Positions 1 through 8,855 are shown, counted from the first letter of the stretch. The stretch: 36,654 nt of DNA from Oscillospiraceae bacterium (GCA_015067525.1 SVMH01000019.1:1-36654), one strand, 5' to 3'. Notes: generated by a model not told the origin, from the sequence alone. A program made the numbers and translations.

Positions 1-99
1 CACGCGAATATCCTTCTTCGTAGAACCTGTCTCAATCACATTACCGCAGGCGCATTTAATAGTAGTCTGCTGATAATTGGGATGGATTCCTTCCTTCAT
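1..99 (-). CDS. rpmE: 50S ribosomal protein L31 (partial, C-terminus outside window)
   Basis: Ribosomal protein L31 of the large subunit. The visible 33 residues begin MKEGIHPNY, the family signature, followed by CACGN, which contains the first Cys-x-Cys pair of the zinc-binding form of L31, and then the GSTKKDIRV stretch. The second zinc-ligand pair would lie beyond the window edge. The ATG at 99 is preceded by a strong AAAGGGGTG ribosome binding site, and a TTGCAT/TATCAT promoter lies about 55 bases upstream. The gene appears monocistronic at its 5' side, since the next gene upstream on this strand (addA) ends at 267. Presence of the CxC pair indicates the zinc-containing form rather than the cysteine-free paralogue made in zinc starvation. 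Confidence 0.95.
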   Translation of the reverse strand, partial: MKEGIHPNYQQTTIKCACGNVIETGSTKKDIRV

Positions 100-153
100 T
101 GCTCTTGTTCACCCCTTTCTGGTACATGAGTCCTTTTCACAAAGGCAACTGGT

Positions 154-182
154 ATGATAGCATATGTCAAAATAAAATGCAA
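154..182 (-). promoter_or_regulatory. Predicted promoter of rpmE
   Basis: On the minus strand TTGCAT (182-177) and TATCAT (159-154) are separated by 17 bases. Transcription would start near 147, leaving a leader of about 50 bases before the rpmE ATG. The 8-bp AT-rich inverted repeat at 211-236 lies between addA and this promoter. Confidence 0.6.
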
Positions 183-266
183 GTGTTTTTTCAAAGTTTT
201 TTGCAGAAATCACAAAATATGACCTCTTATTTTGTGCCATCCGCAGAATCTTGGGGCCTGACGCTG

Positions 267-3200
267 TCAAAGCGCCGCCTCTTCGCCCGTTGCGAAGAAG
301 TACAGCACCTTGCGGCACACCTTCCTGCCCAGCACCTGCTCCAGCGCATGGGCATAGGCTTCCAGCTGCGGGCGGTACACCTCGGCACGCTGGGCTTCCT
401 CCCCTGCGCGGATGCGGTCTGTCTTGAAATCCACGATCACAAGGCCTGCGTCCGTTGCAAAGCAGCAGTCCACCACGCCCTGCAGCATCATTTCCTCCGC
501 ACTGTCCACGGTCTTATCGTACACCGACACCGGTACCAGCAGGGCAAAGCGGTACTCCCGCAGCAGGTTGTGCCCTGTGCGGATCTCCTGCGCCAGGGGC
601 GAAGCAAGGAATGCCGCCAGCTTGCCGCAGTCCACAGCCTCCGCCTGCTGGGACGTCAGGAGCCGGCGCTGCACCAGCAGTTCCACCTGCGCGCGCACCG
701 CCTCAGGCTCCGGCAGCGTGTCGAAGGGCAGATACTGCATCACCAGATGCATGGCGGTGCCCTTTTCGGCGGCGGTCAGGCCGCGGTCCTGCCGCAAAAA
801 GCGGGGCTGGGTGATGGAAATATGCCGCATGTGCCTGCCGCCCGTTCCCTGCGCGATCTCTTCGTCCAGTTCACGGCCCTTGAGCTGGGTCGCCGTCACC
901 TTGGAAGGCACCGCGCAGGCTTTTTCGTAGGCATATTGCTTCTTGAGGCCCGAAAGATCGCCCAAAACCGTTGTCCGGCCCGTCTGCGCCGCTTCTCCCT
1001 CACCGGCAGCTGCGGACGTGGGATTCTCCCAGAGATGCACGCCCCATCCGCCGCCGGTAAGACCCAACTGCTCCGGCTCCATGCCGGCCCAGCGGTGGAT
1101 CGCAGCGGCTTCCTGCGTGGCCAGCAGGGGCAGCAGGATCCAGTCACCGGGCGAATTGACGCTGAGCGCCACCTCCGGCGGCACAGGCAGCTGCGTCAGA
1201 CTGATGAGATCGCACACATGCTTTGCCGCATGGCGCATACAGTCCACCATGATCAGCTTTTCTTTGGCACGGGTCATAGCAACGTACAAAATACGCATTT
1301 CCTCGGCCATGCTCTCGCGGCGCAGCTGCAGCGCCAGCGCCTTTTTGCTGACGGTGTCATAGCGGATCTTGCGCTCCAGTTCCACCCGCTCGCAGCCCAG
1401 TCCCAGCTGCGGATGCACCAGCACGGGGCGTTTGAAATCGTCCTGATTGAAGTTCTTGTGGAGATCCGCCAGGATCACCACAGGGAATTCCAGGCCCTTG
1501 GACTTGTGGATACTCATGATCTGCACACCGGCAGAAGAAGTCTGGGTATTGAGTACCGGCGCACTGTCATTTTCCAGCAGGCGGCGCAGGTGCGTCACAA
1601 AATCAAAGACGCTCTTCTTCCCCGCCGCGGCCATCTGGCCGGCATAGGCGTAAAAGGCGGTCAGATGCTCCTTGCGCTGCCGACCGCCCTCCATGGCACC
1701 GAACACGGCCTGCACATGAAGGCGGCTGTAGATCTCCCACACCAGCCGGTCCACCGAAAGCTCCCGGCTCATCCGGCGCAGCGTGCGCAGCGCGGCGCAG
1801 AAGGCGCGGCTGTCGTCCGATTCATCCAGCACCAGCGCGTCGTAATAGTCCCCCTCCGGCAGCAGCGCGCGGATCTGGGCCAGCCGGTCGGCCGTAAAGC
1901 CGAAGAGGGGCGAGCGCAGAACGGAGATCAGCGGCACATCCTGCCGGGGATTGTCGATGATCTGCAGCAGGGAGAACATCACCGCGATCTCCATCGTGGC
2001 GAAGAAGTTCTCGTTTTCCGAGGTGCTGCAGGGAATATTTTCTTTTGCCAGAGCCGCTGTAAAGGCTTTTTGCCTTGCACGCGGCGACCGCATCAGGATC
2101 ACAATGTCCTCCGGCCGGACCGGCCGCATATTTTCGCCGTCCTGTACCGGATAGTCCTCGTCCAGCAGTTGACGGATGCGGCGGGCGATGAAGCGGGCCT
2201 CCATCTCCGTGCAGTCAAACCGCTCCTCCTGCGTATCCGCAACGCTGATGAGGTGGAACTCCGTTTCAGCATCGCTGCGGGGCAGATAATACGCGGCGCC
2301 GCAATAGAGCCGCTCCTCCTCGCCGTAGTCCATCTCGCCCGCAGCGCGGGACATGATGTTGCCGAAGACAAAATTGGTGGCGTCCAGCACCGTCTGGCGC
2401 GAGCGGAAATTGCGGCTGAGCAGCACCTTGCGGGCCTCACCCTCCTGCGCGTCCTCCGCCGGTACATAGGCCAGATATTTCTCCAAAAAGATGGTGGGAT
2501 CGGCCAGACGGAAGCGGTAGATGCTCTGCTTCACGTCGCCCACCACGAAAAGGTTCTGCTCCTGACGGGAAATGGCGCGAAAGATGTAATTTTGCACCTC
2601 ATTGGTGTCCTGAAACTCATCCACCATGATCTCATGGTAGCGCTGGGCCGTCTGCTTTGCCAACTCCGTGGGCCGACCGTCGCCGTCCGTTAAAATCTCG
2701 ATGGCGTAATGCTCCTGATCGGAGAAATCCACCGCATTACGGCGCAGCTTCTCGTTTTGATACTGCCGTGCAAACTCGCCGGTCAGGCGGATCAGGGCCA
2801 GCATGGCAGGCGCCATGGATCGCAGATCCTCCAGCAGTTCCTCTTCCTCCGCCGCATAGATGGCAGTAAAGGCGCGGACGTCCTTCTTGCACTGCTCCCA
2901 GACGCGTTTTACCGTGTCCTTCAGCGTGTCGCCGTCCTCGCCGCGCACCGCGCCGAGGCGGGGAAATTCCACATGTACGCGGCCCATGGCCTGCCAGCCG
3001 TCCGCGGCAGCCGATTCCAGCAGGCGCAGCTGCGCCGCCACCTGTGCAAAACGGTCGCCATAGGCTGCCAGCAGCTTGGGGTGATCAGCCATGGCAGCCA
3101 CGGCTTTTTCCAGCTTCTGCGCCCAGAAAAGCGCGCGGCGCACCGTGTCATCCATCATGACGCGTCCATAGTCGCTGCCGGCCAGCTCCTGCGGCAGCGC

Positions 3201-3824
3201 TTCCCACGATGCGCGCACCCCATCCAGCCACCGCAGCGGATGGGGATGACTCTGGATCTTACCATGCAGCTCCAGCACCAGCGCCTCCAGCGCGCGGTCA
3301 TCCCGTCCGGCGCCCAGCGTTTCGGCCAGCAGGCGCTCGTCGCTGTTCTCCTGCTCCAGCCGGGCATAAAACTCCTCCAGCACGCGGCTGAGCACGCGCT
3401 GCTTCATCAGCTTGCTCTCCGGCTCATCCAGCACGCGGAAGTCCGGCGTCAGGCTGTGCTGACCGTTGCCCTGCAGCAAATGTACGTTTTTACGCAGTAA
3501 TCCGGCGCAAAAGGCGTCCACCGTCTTGATGTCCGCCTGATAGACCCGATACATCTGGCGGCGCAGATGGGCGTTGCCCGGCTCCTCCGCCACGCGGCGG
3601 CTTAGTTCCTGGGCGATCTTGCCCCGCAGCTCCGCCGCCGCAGCCTTTGTGTAGGTAATGATGAGGAAATCATCCACATCACAGCCCTGCTCGCGGATCT
3701 GGGTAAAGAGACGCTCCACCAGCACCTTGGTTTTGCCGCTGCCGGCGGCTGCGGAGACCAGAAGGCTGCCGCCGCGGTCATATACGGCCCGACTCTGCTC
3801 TTCAGTCAGCTGTATGTTCGCCAT
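267..3824 (-). CDS. addA: ATP-dependent helicase/nuclease subunit A
   Basis: UvrD/PcrA-type 3'-5' helicase and nuclease subunit of the AddAB complex, which resects double-strand DNA breaks for RecA-dependent repair. The protein has 1185 residues, close to the roughly 1230 of the Bacillus protein. Visible motifs are the Walker A loop AAAGSGKT (residues 25-32), the VDEFQDTN Walker B/motif II, GDVKQSIYRFR, the motif V/VI region MSIHKSKGLEFPVV and VAMTRAKEKL, and a C-terminal PD-(D/E)xK nuclease motif with GLVIVDFKTDRI. The ATG at 3824 (MANIQLTEEQ) is chosen because it has a GGAAGGAGGTG ribosome binding site at ideal spacing; the frame stays open upstream but that part overlaps addB and does not resemble the family. 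Its first 23 bases overlap the end of addB, implying translational coupling. Confidence 0.96.
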   Translation of the reverse strand: MANIQLTEEQSRAVYDRGGSLLVSAAAGSGKTKVLVERLFTQIREQGCDVDDFLIITYTKAAAAELRGKIAQELSRRVAEEPGNAHLRRQMYRVYQADIKTVDAFCAGLLRKNVHLLQGNGQHSLTPDFRVLDEPESKLMKQRVLSRVLEEFYARLEQENSDERLLAETLGAGRDDRALEALVLELHGKIQSHPHPLRWLDGVRASWEALPQELAGSDYGRVMMDDTVRRALFWAQKLEKAVAAMADHPKLLAAYGDRFAQVAAQLRLLESAAADGWQAMGRVHVEFPRLGAVRGEDGDTLKDTVKRVWEQCKKDVRAFTAIYAAEEEELLEDLRSMAPAMLALIRLTGEFARQYQNEKLRRNAVDFSDQEHYAIEILTDGDGRPTELAKQTAQRYHEIMVDEFQDTNEVQNYIFRAISRQEQNLFVVGDVKQSIYRFRLADPTIFLEKYLAYVPAEDAQEGEARKVLLSRNFRSRQTVLDATNFVFGNIMSRAAGEMDYGEEERLYCGAAYYLPRSDAETEFHLISVADTQEERFDCTEMEARFIARRIRQLLDEDYPVQDGENMRPVRPEDIVILMRSPRARQKAFTAALAKENIPCSTSENENFFATMEIAVMFSLLQIIDNPRQDVPLISVLRSPLFGFTADRLAQIRALLPEGDYYDALVLDESDDSRAFCAALRTLRRMSRELSVDRLVWEIYSRLHVQAVFGAMEGGRQRKEHLTAFYAYAGQMAAAGKKSVFDFVTHLRRLLENDSAPVLNTQTSSAGVQIMSIHKSKGLEFPVVILADLHKNFNQDDFKRPVLVHPQLGLGCERVELERKIRYDTVSKKALALQLRRESMAEEMRILYVAMTRAKEKLIMVDCMRHAAKHVCDLISLTQLPVPPEVALSVNSPGDWILLPLLATQEAAAIHRWAGMEPEQLGLTGGGWGVHLWENPTSAAAGEGEAAQTGRTTVLGDLSGLKKQYAYEKACAVPSKVTATQLKGRELDEEIAQGTGGRHMRHISITQPRFLRQDRGLTAAEKGTAMHLVMQYLPFDTLPEPEAVRAQVELLVQRRLLTSQQAEAVDCGKLAAFLASPLAQEIRTGHNLLREYRFALLVPVSVYDKTVDSAEEMMLQGVVDCCFATDAGLVIVDFKTDRIRAGEEAQRAEVYRPQLEAYAHALEQVLGRKVCRKVLYFFATGEEAAL

Positions 3825-6800
3825 GGGGCACCTCCTTCCCTTCCGCACCGTCCACAAACTGCCAGAATTCCGCCTCGTCCGTCTTGCGCAGGTGCCGTGT
3901 TCTGTCGCGGCCGCGTCCGTCTTCAAAGTAGCAGGCGCTGGCAAACTCGCAATAGGTGCAGGCGCTGTCCTGCGGTCCGCGGCTGCAGGGATCGGCGTCG
4001 ATGTTGCCGCTTTCCAGTTCGCGGGCGATCTGATGCAGCAGGCGGTCCACATAGCCGCCCAGCTTACCCAGCTGCGCCGCCGTGGCCACGCCGCCGCTGA
4101 TGCCGCCGTCCTTACTGATGCGCAGCGGCAGATAGGACGGAGATTCCAATGCGCTGTGTTCCATGGCCTGCAGCACCTGCGGCTCGCTGAGCACCATACC
4201 GCTGCGGCGCAGCTCCTTGCGCATGGCGTCGCTCAGCTTTTCCGGGGAAATATTCCGCTCGGCGCGCAGGATCACATCACGGGCCGGCAGATACAGTACA
4301 CCTGCCGGTACCACTTCGCGGCCAAAGTAGCTCTGTCCTTTGTCCGCCAGCGTGAAGAGGTACAGCAGCATCTGGATGCCGAGACCATAGCGCAGATCGG
4401 TAAGATCAAAGCTCTTTTTGCCGGTTTTATAGTCCACCACGCGCAAATAGAGCTTGTCCTCATGGATCCAGCCGTCCACGCGGTCCACCTTACCGCTGAC
4501 CGACAAGGTGGTTTCGTTTTCATGAATGGTAATGGCCGGCAGCTCACCGCCGCCGCCAAAGCCCAATTCGAACGCCATGGGTCGGAAATCGGAATTGGCC
4601 AGTTCGTCGGCAATATTCTCGATCATGGCCCACGCCGCCGAGCGCAGACGGGAGAAGAGATAGCGGAAGCGGGCGCTCTTTTCCTGGTAGCTGTCGATGC
4701 ACTCGTCGGCATAGCGGTTCACATAGCGACGCACCATGGCGCGCAGTTCGTCCTTTTCCACGGCGCCGTAACCGCCCTGTTCCATCACGTCGCGCGTCAC
4801 ATTTTCCAGCAGATAGTGGATAAAGGTGCCGATCTCCGGCGCTTCAAAGCCGGCGGCGCGGCGCTCCTTCGCCTTCAGGCCGTACTGCATGAAATAGCCG
4901 AAATGGCAGCGCTTGAGGGTATCCATGCGGGACGCGGACATGCGGATGGAGTGACCGTACAGGGTACGCACCGCATCCGGTGACAACCGTCCGCGCTGCA
5001 TGGCACGCGCCCGGCGCATGGCTTCCAGCACCGTATCGTAGCGCCCACTGCACGCCAGATACTGCCACAGCCGGCCATCCGGCTCTTCACCGGCCAGCTC
5101 CAGCGCCGAGGCCGCCACCTGCGTGCGATAGCTGCCGTCTTCGCGCTCCACCCGCAGTGCCGGGAAGAGCTTTGCCATACGATTGACCACAAAGGACGGC
5201 CGCAGCTGCGTGCCGTTCAGATCGGTGGAGGCCCAGCTGACCCACAGCTTCTGCGAGGGTTGGGCCAGACAGGCGTAAATGTATTCCAGTTCCTGATCCA
5301 GCGGGTCCACACCGGCGTCGGACAGCAGGATCTCCCGCTGCTGCAGCATCTCGCGGTCCGCATCGTCCAGCAGGCCTCTGCCGCTGTCCAGTGCGGGCAG
5401 CAGATGGTCATTGGCCCCCAGCAGGAAGAGATATTTGACACGGTGGCGGTCATTGCGGGTGATCTCGCTGACCTTCACCTGATCCAGCGTGGCGGGGATG
5501 GTGCCCACGCTGTACTGCGTCAGCACCAGACGCAGGAGCTTGGCAAACTCCTCACCGCTCAGCTCGCTCTCGCCCAGGATCTCCACAAACTGGTCCAGCA
5601 CGCCGCACAGGATCTCCCACAGCTGGCCCGTTTCCTCCGCCAGCTGCACCTCACCGGCCGCCAGCAGCTCGTTTACCTTCTCCTCCAGCGCCTGCGGCAC
5701 ACCGCTGCGCTGCGCAAACATGTAAAGCGCTTCCGCCTTACCCTTTGCGCTTTTACTTGTTTTCAGCTCCTCATGCAGTGTCCGCAGCGGTTTTGCCACT
5801 GCTTCGCGCACGGCATTGATGCGCGCAAGCTGCTCACGCGTCCGGTCGTTCAGATCCAGACCGTAACCGCCCGGGTGCGCCGTCCATTCCTTCTCCCGCA
5901 GCCACATATTGCCGCGGATCTCCCAGCGCACCACATAGTTTTCCAGCAGATCGCAGTCATCCTCACTGATGCCGGCAAGGCCGGTTTTGAGATAGCGGAA
6001 CATATCCTCATACTCAAACCCACCGGTCACCGCATCCACCGCACCCAGCAGCATGGTGATGACCGGCTTTTCCAGCAGGTCGCTGCGGCGGCTGATATAG
6101 GCCGGAATACCGGCCCGGGCAAAGGCGTTGTCCAGAATGGGGCCGTAGATGTCCATATTGCGCGACGCCACGCCGATGTCGCGGAAACGGCAGGCACCGC
6201 TGCGCACCAGCTGCAGGATCTGTGCCGCCGCCCACTCGCACTCGGTGTAGGCAGTACCGGCCTCGTAGAGCGCAATCTGCTCCACTTCCCCAACCCATGC
6301 GTCGTCACTTCCGAAGAAGTGCATTTCCAGATGTGCCAATTCATCGCTGCCCTTGTCAGTCAGGTGGAGAATTTCGCACTTTTGGCCGCAGCGCCGCGCC
6401 ATACGCACCAGACGCTCACGCTGGCGCTGGGCATTCCGGAAGAGTTCTTTGTCGTTCCGGTCGCCCAGCAGCGTCACGGTCACGCTCTCGGCCTTGCGCA
6501 GGGCAATCTCCAGAACGCTCTCCTCCAGCTGATTGAGGTAGGAAAAGCCGTCCAGATAGACGTCGGCACCGTCCAGATAACAGCTCTCCTCCAAGTGGTC
6601 ACGCAGCTTCTGCATGCGGGAACGCGCGTCAAAAGCCTCGTTATGGAGCTTGGCGTCATAGGCGGCGTACAGCAGCGCGATGTCGCGCAGTTTGTCGCCC
6701 ATGGCGTCATCCAGGTCCGCCACCTGCTGCCACAGCGTCTCCGGTGCGATCTCATAGGCGTAAAACTCGTCCGCCAGCTCCACCAGCTGCTGCAAAAAGG

Positions 6801-7137
6801 CGGCGCGCTGACTAGGCCGGCCAAAGACCTTCAGCTTGCTGTGCACTTCCTGCAGGGCAAGACGCATGGTCAGTAGCTTACCGCCGTTATCCAGCGTAAA
6901 ATCCGCCAGACCGCCGGCTTCGCTCAGCACGCGGGTGGCCAGATTGCGGAAGCTCAGCACCTCCGCGTCGCGGGAAGCCGTAGGTCCCAGCACGCGGCAC
7001 AGGTCCACCTCCGCCTCATGGGAAATATGCTCCGGTACCAGCAGGATCTGCCGGCGCTCCGCGCGCCGCTGCGCCATAGTCCGCAGCACGCGGTCCGATT
7101 TACCGCTGCCGGCCCGTCCGACCCAGATAGACAGCAT
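3802..7137 (-). CDS. addB: ATP-dependent helicase/deoxyribonuclease subunit B
   Basis: Second subunit of the AddAB helicase-nuclease, 1111 residues (Bacillus AddB about 1166). It carries a UvrD-like fold with Walker A GRAGSGKSDR near the N-terminus and a C-terminal RecB-type nuclease with the core RVVDYKTGKK. Cysteines in LKRCHFGYF and in the late ACTYCEFASAC cluster match the four-cysteine Fe-S staple known around the AddB nuclease domain, which identifies this as AddB rather than RexB lacking the cluster. The ATG at 7137 is preceded by GGGGGAGGAG; an in-frame start 11 codons upstream lacks such a site. It is the first gene of the addB-addA operon and has its own strong promoter at 7203-7231. 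Confidence 0.95.
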   Translation of the reverse strand: MLSIWVGRAGSGKSDRVLRTMAQRRAERRQILLVPEHISHEAEVDLCRVLGPTASRDAEVLSFRNLATRVLSEAGGLADFTLDNGGKLLTMRLALQEVHSKLKVFGRPSQRAAFLQQLVELADEFYAYEIAPETLWQQVADLDDAMGDKLRDIALLYAAYDAKLHNEAFDARSRMQKLRDHLEESCYLDGADVYLDGFSYLNQLEESVLEIALRKAESVTVTLLGDRNDKELFRNAQRQRERLVRMARRCGQKCEILHLTDKGSDELAHLEMHFFGSDDAWVGEVEQIALYEAGTAYTECEWAAAQILQLVRSGACRFRDIGVASRNMDIYGPILDNAFARAGIPAYISRRSDLLEKPVITMLLGAVDAVTGGFEYEDMFRYLKTGLAGISEDDCDLLENYVVRWEIRGNMWLREKEWTAHPGGYGLDLNDRTREQLARINAVREAVAKPLRTLHEELKTSKSAKGKAEALYMFAQRSGVPQALEEKVNELLAAGEVQLAEETGQLWEILCGVLDQFVEILGESELSGEEFAKLLRLVLTQYSVGTIPATLDQVKVSEITRNDRHRVKYLFLLGANDHLLPALDSGRGLLDDADREMLQQREILLSDAGVDPLDQELEYIYACLAQPSQKLWVSWASTDLNGTQLRPSFVVNRMAKLFPALRVEREDGSYRTQVAASALELAGEEPDGRLWQYLACSGRYDTVLEAMRRARAMQRGRLSPDAVRTLYGHSIRMSASRMDTLKRCHFGYFMQYGLKAKERRAAGFEAPEIGTFIHYLLENVTRDVMEQGGYGAVEKDELRAMVRRYVNRYADECIDSYQEKSARFRYLFSRLRSAAWAMIENIADELANSDFRPMAFELGFGGGGELPAITIHENETTLSVSGKVDRVDGWIHEDKLYLRVVDYKTGKKSFDLTDLRYGLGIQMLLYLFTLADKGQSYFGREVVPAGVLYLPARDVILRAERNISPEKLSDAMRKELRRSGMVLSEPQVLQAMEHSALESPSYLPLRISKDGGISGGVATAAQLGKLGGYVDRLLHQIARELESGNIDADPCSRGPQDSACTYCEFASACYFEDGRGRDRTRHLRKTDEAEFWQFVDGAEGKEVPHGEHTAD

Positions 7138-7202
7138 AGCTCCTCCCCCTTTCTGCTGACAGGGTATCACAGTCCCTGTCCCGAAATTCTCTCTTATCTC
7201 CC

Positions 7203-7231
7203 ATTATAGCGGATTTACAGCCGCTTGCCAA
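7203..7231 (-). promoter_or_regulatory. Predicted promoter of addBA
   Basis: Minus-strand TTGGCA (7231-7226), 17-base spacer, TATAAT (7208-7203). The roughly 60-base leader contains a 7-bp inverted repeat GACAGGG/CCCTGTC (7158-7180). The -35 box lies about 10 bases from the inverted repeat suspected to be the XRE operator, so both divergent units may share control. Confidence 0.7.
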
Positions 7232-7241
7232 TGCAAAATAG

Positions 7242-7289
7242 CGGTGCAAAAATGATTTGCTATACAAATTGCACCGGTCATGGTATGAT
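7242..7289 (+). promoter_or_regulatory. Predicted promoter/operator region of tandem XRE genes
   Basis: An extended -10 element TGGTATGAT (7281-7289) precedes the first XRE gene by 18 bases; no good -35 is visible, as expected for some extended -10 promoters. Upstream, CGGTGCAA (7242-7249) and TTGCACCG (7269-7276) form a perfect 8-bp inverted repeat with a 19-base spacer, inside a patch with two TGCAAAA direct repeats (7232-7238, 7245-7251). This is a plausible binding site for the XRE protein itself (inference). Confidence 0.4.
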
Positions 7290-7307
7290 GTGCATGAGGT
7301 GAGGACT

Positions 7308-7499
7308 ATGCAGAACATCGCTTACAACATCCGCACGCTGCGCAAGGAACGGGGGCTGACGCAGGAAGAACTGGCCGCGCAGCTCCACGTCACGCGGCAG
7401 GCCGTGTCCAGTTGGGAGCGCGGCGGCTCCTGCCCCGATTTTGACACGCTCAAGCGACTGGGCGAAGTGCTGGGTGCCACACCGGAGCAATTGCTGTAT
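7308..7499 (+). repeat. 192-bp direct repeat, copy A
   Basis: Matches 7773-7964 at 184 of 192 positions by direct reading. Covers exactly the helix-turn-helix coding part of the first XRE gene and stops where the two proteins diverge. Confidence 0.9.
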
Positions 7500-7763
7500 C
7501 GGGCAGGCGACGGCAAAAAGGCGCCTTACCGCCGCGTGCGGTATATTGGCCCCATTTTGTTGGCGCTGGCAGGATACCTTTTTTGTACATATCTCTTCGG
7601 TCTCAGCTACGGCTATTTGGAAGGCAGTCTGTTCGTTGGCCAGATCTACCTTTGCATCATGATTGTCTTTTACGGCCGTACCATCATTGATGAGCTGCGC
7701 AACTGGGACTACTACAAACAGCATCCGGACGGACTTCCACCGGATAACGAAGACGAGGAGTGA
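7308..7763 (+). CDS. XRE-family regulator with membrane tail, copy 1
   Basis: A 151-residue protein. Residues 1-64 form a classic XRE/Cro helix-turn-helix (LTQEELAAQLHVTRQAVSSWERG), and the rest contains two hydrophobic segments (about 78-96 and 102-124) followed by an acidic tail ending EDEE. A DNA-binding domain fused to membrane helices suggests a membrane-tethered regulator. The ATG at 7308 has a GAGGTGAGG ribosome binding site; an upstream in-frame ATG at 7257 lies in the operator region and is rejected. The gene is followed after 9 bases by a second copy with an almost identical helix-turn-helix but a different membrane part. Its target is not known; the inverted repeat upstream suggests autoregulation and possibly control of divergent addBA. 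Confidence 0.85.
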   Translation: MQNIAYNIRTLRKERGLTQEELAAQLHVTRQAVSSWERGGSCPDFDTLKRLGEVLGATPEQLLYRAGDGKKAPYRRVRYIGPILLALAGYLFCTYLFGLSYGYLEGSLFVGQIYLCIMIVFYGRTIIDELRNWDYYKQHPDGLPPDNEDEE

Positions 7764-7772
7764 GGTGAAATA

Positions 7773-7964
7773 ATGCAGAACATCGCTTACAACATCCGCA
7801 CGCTGCGCAAGGAACGGGGGCTGACGCAGGAAGAGCTGGCCGCGCAGCTCCACGTCACACGGCAGGCCGTGTCCAGTTGGGAGCGCGGCGGCTCCTGTCC
7901 CGATTTTGATACGCTCAAGCGACTGGGCGAAGTGCTGGGTGCCGCACCGGAACAGCTGCTGTAT
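7773..7964 (+). repeat. 192-bp direct repeat, copy B
   Basis: Second copy of the repeat at 7308-7499; seven of eight differences are synonymous third-position (or Leu TTG/CTG) changes. Confidence 0.9.
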
Positions 7965-8201
7965 GGCACAGAGGTCGGCAAACCACCCAAGCTGCAAAAA
8001 GTCAACTATGGTCTGGCGATTTTTGCCAGTCTGATCATCGGGTTTTGCTTATTTCTGGTACTGGACGTCATTGGACTTGTCATTTATTTTGCCGTTTTGA
8101 TCACCGTGTGTACCTGCATCATTGTCGATGAAATACGCAACAAGGACTACTGGCGTCAGTTATCCGAGGGAACAATCCCACCGGACGATGAAGACGAATA
8201 A
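7773..8201 (+). CDS. XRE-family regulator with membrane tail, copy 2
   Basis: A 142-residue paralogue of the preceding gene. Residues 1-64 differ from copy 1 at a single position (Thr58 to Ala), whereas the rest is a different hydrophobic domain with two likely membrane helices (about 78-96 and 98-118) and the same kind of acidic tail (PPDDEDE). It starts 9 bases after the first gene's stop, with a GAGGTG ribosome binding site, so the two are cotranscribed. The sequence-identical DNA-binding domains should recognise the same operator, with the divergent membrane parts possibly sensing different signals or forming heterodimers (inference). A strong hairpin terminator follows directly. Confidence 0.85.
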   Translation: MQNIAYNIRTLRKERGLTQEELAAQLHVTRQAVSSWERGGSCPDFDTLKRLGEVLGAAPEQLLYGTEVGKPPKLQKVNYGLAIFASLIIGFCLFLVLDVIGLVIYFAVLITVCTCIIVDEIRNKDYWRQLSEGTIPPDDEDE

Positions 8202-8202
8202 C

Positions 8203-8232
8203 AAAAGGACGGCAGTCACCTGCCGTCCTTTT
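8203..8232. terminator. Bidirectional Rho-independent terminator
   Basis: Perfect 13-bp stem (8203-8215 with 8220-8232), loop TCAC, A-run on one side and T-run on the other. It sits between the convergent XRE operon and spoIIR and overlaps the last two bases of the spoIIR stop codon. Confidence 0.85.
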
Positions 8233-8854
8233 AATGCTTTTTCAGCCATTGCCGCAGACTCTCCCACAGCTCCAGCGAGCGAAATTTCAGCACATAGCCC
8301 TGATTTTCCTCCGTAATAAGGGAGATGTCATCCTCCCCCAGTCCCGTTGCGATGGCGGTTTCCTCCAGATCCGTAGCCGCGGCGGTACAAAGGGGCGGAA
8401 ACACCACACACCACCAGTTCTGCCCCGCACCGTCGCCGATGATGATGCGCAGCGCCAGATATTCGCCGCCGGGCAGGGCGAATCCGTCATATTCCTTGGT
8501 GGGGAATTCCGTCTGCTCCAGACGGGCAGAAACGCAATAGGCATAGCCCTGCGCCGCGATCTCCTGCCGTGCGGTCTCCTCGATCTGCGGCAGCGCATGT
8601 TGCAGAAGTTTCTCCGCCTGCGCTATGTCGCCGCTCTCTTCCAGAATGGCGGTGGCCTGTGCCAGCACCTTGTCGCGCACCTGCAGCTTCAGCGCCTGAT
8701 CCTCCGCCGTGTCGGAATGGGCGATCACATGCAATCGGATCATCTTGCGCTCCAGCACATCCTGCTCCTGCAGCGACCAGGCTCCCCACAGCACCGTCAC
8801 CGCGACTGCCATGAGCAGCGCCAGCTCCGCGCATCTAAGTTTGTTTGTCTTCAT
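8231..8854 (-). CDS. spoIIR: Stage II sporulation protein R
   Basis: Intercellular sporulation signal: in Bacillus the forespore-made SpoIIR triggers SpoIIGA to process pro-sigmaE in the mother cell. The protein has 207 residues, with an N-terminal membrane/signal segment (about 9-25) followed by the family hallmark IRLHVIAHSDTAEDQALKL and KVLAQA. It shows the organism can form endospores. The ATG at 8854 is preferred over a GTG nine bases upstream because the only Shine-Dalgarno-like sequence (AGGA) is 11 bases before the ATG but only 2 before the GTG. That AGGA sits inside a strong hairpin (8856-8903). In Bacillus the gene is sigmaF dependent; a sigmaF promoter could not be assigned with confidence here. 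Confidence 0.93.
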   Translation of the reverse strand: MKTNKLRCAELALLMAVAVTVLWGAWSLQEQDVLERKMIRLHVIAHSDTAEDQALKLQVRDKVLAQATAILEESGDIAQAEKLLQHALPQIEETARQEIAAQGYAYCVSARLEQTEFPTKEYDGFALPGGEYLALRIIIGDGAGQNWWCVVFPPLCTAAATDLEETAIATGLGEDDISLITEENQGYVLKFRSLELWESLRQWLKKH

Positions 8855-8855
8855 A

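Noticed and set aside
211-236. Eight-bp AT-rich hairpin between addA and rpmE as a terminator or zinc-regulator site
   Set aside because: The stem is A/T only, has no proper T-tract on the minus strand, and does not match a Zur box well; left unassigned.
99-2693. Very long plus-strand open frame opposite addA (and similar ones at 3658-4983, 5260-6876, 9739-11466 and 12084-14123)
   Set aside because: They mirror real minus-strand genes in GC-rich codons, have no ribosome binding sites and show low-complexity His/Gln/Arg/Leu-rich products unlike any family.
3825-4052. N-terminal extension of AddA upstream of 3824
   Set aside because: It overlaps addB coding sequence and has no similarity to AddA; the ATG at 3824 has a near-perfect ribosome binding site.
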